This document shows, piece after piece, positions 43,698 through 51,480 of a stretch of 64,000 bases of DNA (the stretch's first letter is position 1; each line of letters begins with the position of its first letter). The translations under genes were made by a program, and so were the position numbers. The notes under the pieces were generated by a model that saw only the letters and a list, made by a program, of their open reading frames with translations, was not told the origin of the DNA and did no database searches. Source of the DNA: JACCSI01 sp035575715 (GTDB taxonomy: Bacteria > Acidobacteriota > Vicinamibacteria > Vicinamibacterales > UBA2999); NCBI GenBank assembly GCA_035575715.1, contig DATLXN010000012.1, forward strand, positions 1-64,000, read 5' to 3'.

Positions 43698-44563
43698 GTG
43701 AGACCACGCAGACCGCGCGCGTTGACCAATGGGTCATCTCGGCCCACCAAGGGCCGGACTTCGTCGGCCGCGTTCGAGAGTTCTGGCACTACCGCTCGAT
43801 CATTCGGTTTTTTGCCGAACGCGCATTCAAGACACTCTATTCGCGGACTCAGCTTGGCTGGCTGTGGCTGTTGATTCGCCCCTTGGCACCGCTGGCCGCC
43901 GGCGCCATCATTTACGGCGGCATCATGGCCGTGCCGTCGTTCGGGATCCCGTACTTCCTGTTCCTCCTGAGCAGCAGCATCATCTGGATGTTGTTCGATG
44001 GCCCCTTGGGATGGGGGACGCGGGGCCTCGAACTGAACCGCCACATCATCATCAAGCTGTACTTTCCGCGCAGCGTGTTACCGATGGCGACGATGGCGCC
44101 AGGATTGTCGGATCCGATGGTGTTGTCCGGCCTCCTGATCCTCTCGCTTGTTGGTTACGCGTGGGTCGACGGCACGAGTTACCTGGCCTGGCACAGCGGA
44201 TTGCTGTTGCTGCCGGTGCCGATCGTGCTGGCCTTGATGCTGGCGTTCGGCATCGCGCTGTGGACCTCGGTCTGGCAGGCACGCGCGCGTGACACCCGGT
44301 TTGTCCTCGGTTACATCACCGGGTTTTGGTTCTTTTTCACCCCGGTCATTTATCCGCTCTCAATTGTGCCGTCGGAATACCACTGGCTGATGTGGCTCAA
44401 TCCGCTGACCTCGATTGTCGAAAGTTTCCGCTGGTCGCTGTTCCGGATCGGCGTGCTGTCGCCGCTGTCGCTGTTGACAACCTGGTTGACCGCGATGTCG
44501 GTGATCGTCTCGGGCTTCTGGTATTTCAACCGCGTCGAGGCCGTGACCGCGGACAAGATGTGA
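43694..44563 (+). CDS. ABC-2 type polysaccharide export permease (Wzm-like), copy 1
   Basis: A 289-aa protein with an N-terminal amphipathic segment (REFWHYRSIIRFFAERAFKT) and six membrane helices, including LGWLWLLIRPLAPLAAGAII and TGFWFFFTPVIYPLSIVPSE. The RTQLGWLWLLIRPL segment is the usual start of Wzm/TagG-type export permeases. It would form the membrane channel for polysaccharide export with the Wzt-type ATPase just upstream (ATGA overlap). A second, related permease follows after 19 bp, so the channel may be a heterodimer. Confidence 0.9.
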   Translation: MSETTQTARVDQWVISAHQGPDFVGRVREFWHYRSIIRFFAERAFKTLYSRTQLGWLWLLIRPLAPLAAGAIIYGGIMAVPSFGIPYFLFLLSSSIIWMLFDGPLGWGTRGLELNRHIIIKLYFPRSVLPMATMAPGLSDPMVLSGLLILSLVGYAWVDGTSYLAWHSGLLLLPVPIVLALMLAFGIALWTSVWQARARDTRFVLGYITGFWFFFTPVIYPLSIVPSEYHWLMWLNPLTSIVESFRWSLFRIGVLSPLSLLTTWLTAMSVIVSGFWYFNRVEAVTADKM

Positions 44564-44582
44564 TGGCCGTGAGCCTCACGAC

Positions 44583-45449
44583 ATGGCGCTAGTGCCTACC
44601 GAAAGCGCGCTGAGCCCGTGGCAGATAGAACCGCGCGAGCAGGGCGTCACCGCGACGGCGCGCGAAGTCTGGGCGCACCGGCGGTTCATGTCCTTCCTGG
44701 CTGTGCGCGCGCTGCGCAAGATGTATGCGCGCACGGCGCTGGGCTGGCTGTGGCTGTTCATTACGCCGCTGTGGCCCGTCTTGCTCCGCGCGATCGTCTT
44801 CGGCGGTCTGATCGGCATGACCGGCGAGGGCATCCCGTACTTTTTGTTCCTCCTGGTTGGGTCAGTGCTGTGGGATTTTTTTGCCTCCGGCCTGATGTGG
44901 GGTACGCGCGGGCTGGAGCTGCATCGCAACGTGCTCGAGCATGTCTACCTACCGCGCGTGATCATGCCGCTGGCGACAATGGCGCCGGCGCTGCTCGATT
45001 TGGTGTTGATCAGCGGCGTGCTGGCGCTGGCCGCGGTGTATTACCTCGCGGTCGATGGACGGATGTATCTCACGTTGGGCGCTCCGACGCTGTTGGGGCT
45101 GGTCGCGCTCCTGATGACGACGGTGCTCGCCTTCGGTATTGGCTTGTTCACGGCGGTGTGGGGCGAAACGGCGCGCGATGCCCGCTTCACCATGGGCCAG
45201 GTGCTGCTCGTCTGGTTTCTCCTGACGCCCATTCTGTATCCGATGTCGGCGGTGCCGGCCCACTACCGCCCCTGGATGTTGCTGAATCCGCTCGCCGCGT
45301 TTGTCGAAACGTTCAAGTGGAGTCTCCTCGGGGTCGGCCGCTTCGACGCGTTCGCCTTCGGCCTTGCCGTCGCGCTATCGGTCAGCGTGGTGCTGTTGGG
45401 ACTGTTGTTTTTCAGCCGCATCGAAGTGCGGCGAGCCGACGACAACTAG
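44583..45449 (+). CDS. ABC-2 type polysaccharide export permease (Wzm-like), copy 2
   Basis: A 288-aa paralog of the preceding permease. Matching segments are ALGWLWLFITPLWPVLLRAI, GEGIPYFLFLLVGSVLWDFF, WGTRGLELHRNVLEHVYLPR, and LTPILYPMSAVPAHYRPWML. The helix pattern and charged N-terminal region agree with copy 1, but they are clearly diverged and not a recent duplicate. It may pair with copy 1 in one transporter or form an alternative channel for a second polysaccharide. It overlaps no neighbour but is 13 bp from the glycosyltransferase array. Confidence 0.88.
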   Translation: MALVPTESALSPWQIEPREQGVTATAREVWAHRRFMSFLAVRALRKMYARTALGWLWLFITPLWPVLLRAIVFGGLIGMTGEGIPYFLFLLVGSVLWDFFASGLMWGTRGLELHRNVLEHVYLPRVIMPLATMAPALLDLVLISGVLALAAVYYLAVDGRMYLTLGAPTLLGLVALLMTTVLAFGIGLFTAVWGETARDARFTMGQVLLVWFLLTPILYPMSAVPAHYRPWMLLNPLAAFVETFKWSLLGVGRFDAFAFGLAVALSVSVVLLGLLFFSRIEVRRADDN

Positions 45450-45462
45450 AGGACACCGACTC

Positions 45463-46965
45463 GTGAAGGTCTTATTCGCCACCAGTCATTTCGGATTCCT
45501 TCGGAATTTCGAAGCCGGACTGCGCGCGCTGGCCGAGCGTGGCCACCAAATCCACCTGCTCGCTGACCGTCGCGAGAATATGGGCGGCAGCACGACGGTC
45601 GATCTGCTGACCGCTGCGTATCCCAACATCACCGTGGGCTGGGGCCCGCCCCGCAAAGACTGGTTATGGCAGCCGCTCACCGTCAACCTGCGGCTGTGTC
45701 TTGATTATTGGCGTTACCTGCAACCGCGCTACGCCAACGCGCATGCGTTGCGTGAGCGTGCGGCGACCCAGGTGCCTGCCGAAGCAGTGCGGCTGACGCA
45801 GATCCCGGTGATTGGCAGCCGGCCGATGCTCGCCGTCTACCGCGCGATGATCAGGCGCGTCGAACGTGCGGCGCCGATTGCGCCCGGAGTCACCGAGCTG
45901 CTGGAACAAGAGCGGCCTGATATCGTCGTGGTCACGCCACTCCTGTATTTCGGATCGCAACAAGTCGATTACGTGCGCGCCGCCAAGCGACTGGGTATTC
46001 CGACCTTGCTTGCCGTCGGCAGCTGGGATCATCTGACGACGAAAGGCTTGATTCACGAGGTTCCGGATCGCCTGACGGTGTGGAACGAGGCGCAACGCGC
46101 CGAAGCCGGCGAACTGCACGGCATTGCCTCCGATCGGGTGACCGTGACCGGATCACCGGCCTACGATCACTGGTTTGTCGCCACGCCCTCGATGCCGCGC
46201 GACGAGTTTTGCGCGCACGTCGGACTGCCGATGGACCGGCCGATCGTGCTGTACCTGTGTTCGTCGCCATTTATCACTCCGCATGAAGTTGGATTCGTGC
46301 GGCGCTGGATGATCGCCGTGCGCGCGAGTCAGTCGCGCACGCTGGCCACCGCCGCGATCCTGGTTCGTCCGCATCCGCAAAATGCTGACCAGTGGCGTGA
46401 CGTGTCGCTGGCCGATCTCGGGCCGGCGAGCATCTGGCCGTCAGCGGGCGCCAATCCGGTCGATGCCGAGTCGCGAGCGACCTACTTCAACTCGATGTAC
46501 TACAGCGCGGCGGTTGCCGGCGTGAACACCAGCGCACTGATCGAATCGGGCATTGTCGGGCGACCGGTCTTCAGCGTCCAGGCAGACGAGTTCGCGGGCA
46601 CGCAGGAAGGCACGCTGCACTTCCAGCATCTGAAGAACGTCAACGGCGGGTTGCTGACGATGTCGGGGTCGCTCGCGGAGCACGAGCAGCAGCTCGCGGC
46701 ATTCCTTGACGCGCCGCCGCCGGCGGAGCCGCCGGGGCGCAAGTTCGTCGAGGCGTTCATCCGCCCACACGGACTGGACCAACCGGCGGGTCCGCGGCTG
46801 GCCGACGCCATCGAAGACATTGTGCGCACGGTGAAACCGCTCCCGCAGCGTCGGCGTCGCAGCGACGCCGTGTGGGCCACGCTGCTGCGTCCGGTGGCGA
46901 CCGCCGCCTATGCGGCGGCGCGGCAGCGGCGCCTCGCGCGCAAGGAAGCACGCGCCGGGCAATGA
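45463..46965 (+). CDS. Putative GT-B glycosyltransferase, array paralog 1 (500 aa)
   Basis: Not matched to a named family with confidence. It has the family pattern: N-terminal strand and loop VLFATSHFGFLRNFEAGLRA, then LLAVGSWDHLTTKGLIHEVP, VWNEAQRAEAGELHG, VTGSPAYDHW, LVRPHP, SAAVAGVNTSALIESGIVGR and QEGTLHFQHL, and a C-terminal FIRPHGLDQPAG. The VNTSALIE region sits where GT-B enzymes such as capsule and CDP-glycerol-type transferases bind the sugar nucleotide. A basic Arg/Ala tail follows. It starts at GTG 45463 after the export permeases and overlaps the next gene by ATGA. Confidence 0.65.
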   Translation: MKVLFATSHFGFLRNFEAGLRALAERGHQIHLLADRRENMGGSTTVDLLTAAYPNITVGWGPPRKDWLWQPLTVNLRLCLDYWRYLQPRYANAHALRERAATQVPAEAVRLTQIPVIGSRPMLAVYRAMIRRVERAAPIAPGVTELLEQERPDIVVVTPLLYFGSQQVDYVRAAKRLGIPTLLAVGSWDHLTTKGLIHEVPDRLTVWNEAQRAEAGELHGIASDRVTVTGSPAYDHWFVATPSMPRDEFCAHVGLPMDRPIVLYLCSSPFITPHEVGFVRRWMIAVRASQSRTLATAAILVRPHPQNADQWRDVSLADLGPASIWPSAGANPVDAESRATYFNSMYYSAAVAGVNTSALIESGIVGRPVFSVQADEFAGTQEGTLHFQHLKNVNGGLLTMSGSLAEHEQQLAAFLDAPPPAEPPGRKFVEAFIRPHGLDQPAGPRLADAIEDIVRTVKPLPQRRRRSDAVWATLLRPVATAAYAAARQRRLARKEARAGQ

Positions 46966-48710
46966 CGCCACTGCGCATCCTGTTTGCGATCCCGTCGCCG
47001 GAATATCTGCGCTACTACGACGCGACCATCCGGTTACTCGCCGAGCGCGGGCACGCGGTCGCGGTGACCATTGCACGCCAGAAAGAAGCCAAACAGGCGC
47101 GCCTGGACGGGCTGATCAGCGGCGACGTGACGTTCGCGGGTTTTCTGCCGCCGCGCACCGGCTTGTGGCGCGAGCTCGCCAACGATGTGCGCGGCACGAT
47201 GGATTTCATCCGCTACCTCGATCCGCGGTTCGCGTCGGCGGGCGCGTTGCGCGATCGGATGAAACGCAAGGCGCTGCCCTGGTACCTGCATTGGCTCGAC
47301 CGTCAGGCGTCGGTGCCGACGGCCTCCGTGCAACGCTGGTTGCACCGCCTCACCGCCGTTGAACGCGCGATCCCCGATCAACGCGACCTCACCGCCTTCC
47401 TCGCGGAGCAGTCGCCGGACGTGATCGTGATTTCGCCGCTGGTCGAAGCCGGCGGCGCTCAGGTCGATCTGGTGAAGAGCGCTCGCGCGCTCGGGGTCCC
47501 AAGCGTCGTCGGCATTGCCAGTTGGGACAATCTGACCAACAAAGGGCTGCTGCGGATCCAGCCCGATGCCGTGATGCTGTGGAACGAGGCGCAAAAGCGG
47601 GAAGCGATCGAGCTCCACGGCATCGCACCGGAATCGATTGTCGTCACCGGCGCGCAGCCATTTGATCGGTGGTTCGGGCGCCAACCGACGCGCAGCCGCG
47701 ACGAGTTTTGCCGTCGCGTTGGCTTGCCGGCCGATCGGCCGATCGTCTTGTTTACGGGCTCCTCGGTGTTTATTTCGCGTGGCGACGCAGAAGTGCCGTT
47801 CGTCAGACGATGGATTCAGGCGCTGCGAACCAGCGCACGTCCGACGTTACGCGCCGCGGTCGTCCTGATGCGACCACATCCCTACAACGCGGATCAGTGG
47901 CGCGATGTCGACCTGTCTGGCCTCGGCACGGTCGCTGTCTGGCCGCGCGGCCGCCACAACCCGGTCGACGAAGACAATCGGGCGGACTACTTCGACTCGT
48001 TGTTTTACAGCGCCGCCGTCGTCGGCATCAACACCAGCGCGATGGTCGAAGCGACGATCCTCGGCCGGCCGGTGTTGTCGATTCAGGCCGACGAGTTTGC
48101 CCGGACACAGGAAGGCACGTTGCACTTCCATCATTTGCTGCCCGAGAACGGCGGCTTTCTTCGGCTGGCGACGACGCTTGAACAGCATGTCACGCAGCTC
48201 GAGGAGGTGTTGGAACGGCCGGAGGTCGTGCAGCGACAGCTGGCGAGCTTCGTTGCGTCATTCCTGCGGCCGCATGGCTTGACGCAGCCCGCCGTGCCGA
48301 TCGTCGCGGATACGCTCGAGTCGGTCGCCAGAGTCGCCCATGCGCGGCACGCAGCCGCGACCGCTTTGGCGCCGGCGCGATTCGCGCTCGCGCCGCTGGC
48401 GGTGTTTTGCCTGGCTGCCGAGAAGGCAGCGCCGCTGGCCAAACTCTCGAAAGAGCCGAAAAAACTGGCGGCGCGGGTCGCGCGCCTCGCTTTCAAATGG
48501 CCACACCGTGCCCGCCTGACGTCTCGCCACTACACGCGCACCGCCAGGAAGCAAGGCAAGGCGACGGTGGTCTACGGATATCGCGGCGGACTGCGCATGG
48601 CCGCGCGTGCCGCACGCCTGCTGGTCATTCGCCCGTTGCGAGTCAGCCGCCGCGTTGCCGCGCGCGTGCTTGCCGTTGCAGCGGGGCGGCCGTCGGAACC
48701 GCGTCTGTGA
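46962..48710 (+). CDS. Putative GT-B glycosyltransferase, array paralog 2 (582 aa)
   Basis: It carries the array motifs ILFAIPSPEYLRYYDATIRL, VVGIASWDNLTNKGLLRIQP, LWNEAQKREAIELHG, VTGAQPFDRWF, MRPHPYNADQWRDVDL, DYFDSLFYSAAVVGINTSAM and QEGTLHFHHLLPENGG, ending FLRPHGLTQPAV. The N-terminal HFG motif is replaced by SPEYLRY. The long C-terminal tail (~110 residues) is Arg/Ala-rich with possible amphipathic helices (APLAKLSKEPKKLAARVARL). The ATG at 46962 overlaps the previous stop. Confidence 0.65.
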   Translation: MTPLRILFAIPSPEYLRYYDATIRLLAERGHAVAVTIARQKEAKQARLDGLISGDVTFAGFLPPRTGLWRELANDVRGTMDFIRYLDPRFASAGALRDRMKRKALPWYLHWLDRQASVPTASVQRWLHRLTAVERAIPDQRDLTAFLAEQSPDVIVISPLVEAGGAQVDLVKSARALGVPSVVGIASWDNLTNKGLLRIQPDAVMLWNEAQKREAIELHGIAPESIVVTGAQPFDRWFGRQPTRSRDEFCRRVGLPADRPIVLFTGSSVFISRGDAEVPFVRRWIQALRTSARPTLRAAVVLMRPHPYNADQWRDVDLSGLGTVAVWPRGRHNPVDEDNRADYFDSLFYSAAVVGINTSAMVEATILGRPVLSIQADEFARTQEGTLHFHHLLPENGGFLRLATTLEQHVTQLEEVLERPEVVQRQLASFVASFLRPHGLTQPAVPIVADTLESVARVAHARHAAATALAPARFALAPLAVFCLAAEKAAPLAKLSKEPKKLAARVARLAFKWPHRARLTSRHYTRTARKQGKATVVYGYRGGLRMAARAARLLVIRPLRVSRRVAARVLAVAAGRPSEPRL

Positions 48711-50482
48711 AAGTGCTGTTTTCACTGCGGAATTTCTGGTACGTGAAGATTTTTGAATCCGCCGTGCTCGAGCTCGCCACTCGTGGCCATCAGGTCATGC
48801 TGGTCGCCGATGAACGTGCGTCGCCGGATGGCTCTGACGAGTGGCAGGCAGCCGCAGAGCGTCTCACCGATGCCTCGCCGCTGATTCGGTGGCGTTATTT
48901 CGAACGCGAGGAGACGGGGCAGTGGGCGGCGTTCACGCGCCAGTTGCGCTTCGGTGGGGACTATCTTCGGTTTCTCGACCCGGTCTACACCGGTGCGCCG
49001 ATGTTGCGCGCCCGGGCGGCGTCGCGCACCCCAGAGTTTGCCCGCTCACTTGCCGGCAGTTGGCCGTTTCGGATTCCACGCGGGCGGCAGCTGCTGCGCC
49101 GGGCACTGGTCGCCACCGAGCGCGCGGTGCCAGATGATCAAGCCGTCGTCGCGCTGCTCGAGACTGAACGCCCGGATGTGGTGATGGTCTCTCCGTTAAT
49201 CAGCCTCGGCTCGCCGCAGTTCGACATCTTGCGCACGGCAATGCGGCGCGGCATTCGTAGCGCGCTGGCGGTCGGGAGCTGGGATCACTTATCGAGTAAA
49301 GCACTGGTGCGCGACATCCCGGATCTTGTGCTGGTCTGGAACGACACCCAGCGTGATGAAGCGGTCAGGCTTCACGGCATTCCCGCTGAACAGATCGCGG
49401 TCACCGGCGCACAGTGCTTCGACCAGTGGTTTGATCGCCAGCCGACTCGCAACGCCGAGACCTTCAAGCGCCACGTCGGGCTCGCGCCGGACAAGCCGTT
49501 TGTGTTGTGGGTGTGCTCAGCGCTGTTCGAGGGCAGTCCGAGCGAAGCGGCGCTGGTGGCACGGTGGGCAGCGCTCGTGCGACACCATCCGTTGCTTGCT
49601 GAGTACGGCGTCTTAGTCCGCCCGCATCCCAAGCGCGGCCACCAATGGACGGGCAGCGGCCTCGGCGCCGTCGCCAACAGTGCGTTGTGGCCAAAGAATG
49701 CGGCGGCACCGTTCGATCCTGACACCAAGGACGACTACTTCGACTCGCTGTTTCATGCATCTGCCGTCGTTGGCCTGAACACCAGCGCGCTGCTCGAAGC
49801 GGCCGTCGCCGGCCGGCCGGTGTTAACCGTGCTGCTGCCGGAATTCCACGACAACCAGGGCGGCACGCTGCACTTCCGCTACCTGCTCGAAGTGGCGGGC
49901 GGGTTGCTGGGGACGTCGCGCACGCTTGACGAGCAGGTCGATCAGCTCGCCTCGGCGGTTGTGACGCCGGACGCCGCGATCGCCCGCAGCCGCCGCTTCG
50001 TCGAGGCGTTTCTCCGTCCACATGGGCTCTCGACTCCGGCGACAGAGAAGTTTGCCGACGCGGTTGAAACGCTGTCTCGCACGCCGGTCACGCGACCGAT
50101 CGGTGACCCGTGGTGGGTCTCTCCGCTGCGCGTGGCGATTGCGCCGGTGGCGCGGCGCACGCGCGGCACCGAGTCGATCGAACGCCAGCGCCGCCAACAC
50201 CTCAAACGCGAGGAACGTGACGCCGAGGTCGCCCGTCGAGTCGCGGACAAGCAGCGTCGCTATGCCGAAGAGCTCTTGGCCCGCGAGCAGCGCGTCGCGC
50301 GCGAGCATGCCGACAACGAGATGCGCCGCGCCGCCCGGATCAAGGCGCGCGACGACCATTCGGTCGGCAAGCAGCAGGCTAAGCAGGTGGCCAAGCGCCG
50401 CAAAGCGCGCCAGCAATTCGTTCAACGCGTGCGCGCCCGGCTCGCCGCCCTGATTGACGGCGGGCGCCCTCACTCGCGATGA
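48707..50482 (+). CDS. Putative GT-B glycosyltransferase, array paralog 3 (591 aa)
   Basis: Array motifs are VLFSLRNFWYVKIFESAVLE, ALAVGSWDHLSSKALVRDIP, LVWNDTQRDEAVRLHG, VTGAQCFDQWFDRQPTRN, VRPHPKRGHQW, DYFDSLFHASAVVGLNTSAL and QGGTLHFRYLLEVAGG, with FLRPHGLSTPAT near the end. The last ~110 residues are a strongly charged, probably coiled-coil tail (LKREERDAEVARRVADKQRR). The GTG start overlaps the previous stop. Its stop overlaps the ATG of the methyltransferase gene (ATGA). Confidence 0.65.
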   Translation: MKVLFSLRNFWYVKIFESAVLELATRGHQVMLVADERASPDGSDEWQAAAERLTDASPLIRWRYFEREETGQWAAFTRQLRFGGDYLRFLDPVYTGAPMLRARAASRTPEFARSLAGSWPFRIPRGRQLLRRALVATERAVPDDQAVVALLETERPDVVMVSPLISLGSPQFDILRTAMRRGIRSALAVGSWDHLSSKALVRDIPDLVLVWNDTQRDEAVRLHGIPAEQIAVTGAQCFDQWFDRQPTRNAETFKRHVGLAPDKPFVLWVCSALFEGSPSEAALVARWAALVRHHPLLAEYGVLVRPHPKRGHQWTGSGLGAVANSALWPKNAAAPFDPDTKDDYFDSLFHASAVVGLNTSALLEAAVAGRPVLTVLLPEFHDNQGGTLHFRYLLEVAGGLLGTSRTLDEQVDQLASAVVTPDAAIARSRRFVEAFLRPHGLSTPATEKFADAVETLSRTPVTRPIGDPWWVSPLRVAIAPVARRTRGTESIERQRRQHLKREERDAEVARRVADKQRRYAEELLAREQRVAREHADNEMRRAARIKARDDHSVGKQQAKQVAKRRKARQQFVQRVRARLAALIDGGRPHSR

Positions 50483-51480
50483 ACATTCCGTATCGATCGA
50501 TCGACGATTACCTTCCCATCGACGTGGCGGCACTGCGTCCCAAGGGGTCGTACGGCGATTTAATTCGCCAGCGCACACACGCGATCGACGGACTGATCGC
50601 GCAACATGGACGAATCCCTGCCGATCTGCTGATCGAGCGGCGCTGTCCGACCTGCGACGCCAATCACTGGCGCCATGAGCTCGCCAAAGATCACATGGAC
50701 CTGGTCCGCTGCCAGACCTGCGACCTGGTGTTTGTCAATCCGGCATTCGACGAGGCTCACTACCAGCAGGTCTATGCGTCCGAGGCCTACCAGAAGATCA
50801 TGCAAGGTCTCGGCGAATCGAGTCACGACTACCGGGTGCAGCGGTTCGGCGCTGAGCGCGTCACGATCATGGCGCGACATCTCCCGGGGTTGCCGACGCC
50901 ACGTTATCTGGATGTCGGTTGCAGCACCGGCTTTGTCGTCGAAGCGGCACGTGACGCGGGCTGGGACGCAACCGGGGTGGACCTCAATCCGTCGGCGGTC
51001 GCCTTCGGACGGGCGCGCGGCTTGAATCTGCTGCCGCTGGCGCTCGGCGATGGCGCATTCGCGCCGGCCAGCTTCGACGCGATCTCCCTGTTCGACGTGC
51101 TCGAGCATCTGCTGCATCCGCGCGCAACCCTCGAACAAGCGGCGCGTTTGCTGCGTCCTGGCGGCATTTTATTTCTCTACGTTCCCAACTACGACTCGGC
51201 GTCGCGCCTGTTGATGGGGGCGGCTGCGCATTTCATCTGGCCGACCCATCACCTCAACTACTACACGCCGATCACCATGGCCGATCTGATGCGCCAGGTC
51301 GGGTTGTCCGTCGAAACAGTGACTACCGAAGGCCTCGACTTCGTCGACTTCTTCTGGAATCGGCGCGAGCTGCACGGCGAGGACACCAGTGCGCTCGAAC
51401 CACTGGCCGATACGTTGCAGTTCCTCGCCAACGCCGGTGCCTACGGTAAAAACCTGCGCGTCCTGGCCCGCACCGCATGA
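50479..51480 (+). CDS. Class I SAM-dependent methyltransferase with N-terminal zinc-ribbon-like part
   Basis: A 333-aa protein. Cys pairs CPTCDANHW and CQTCDLVFVNPAF at ~55-90 form a zinc-ribbon-like element as in many sugar-modifying methyltransferases. The SAM fold is complete: RYLDVGCSTGFVVEAARDAG, GVDLNPSAVAFGRARGL, FDAISLFDVLEHLLHPRATL, and LLRPGGILFLYVPNYDSASR. The substrate is unknown; a sugar or lipid intermediate of the exported glycan is likely because it sits within the glycosyltransferase array with 4-bp overlaps on both sides. Confidence 0.83.
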   Translation: MNIPYRSIDDYLPIDVAALRPKGSYGDLIRQRTHAIDGLIAQHGRIPADLLIERRCPTCDANHWRHELAKDHMDLVRCQTCDLVFVNPAFDEAHYQQVYASEAYQKIMQGLGESSHDYRVQRFGAERVTIMARHLPGLPTPRYLDVGCSTGFVVEAARDAGWDATGVDLNPSAVAFGRARGLNLLPLALGDGAFAPASFDAISLFDVLEHLLHPRATLEQAARLLRPGGILFLYVPNYDSASRLLMGAAAHFIWPTHHLNYYTPITMADLMRQVGLSVETVTTEGLDFVDFFWNRRELHGEDTSALEPLADTLQFLANAGAYGKNLRVLARTA

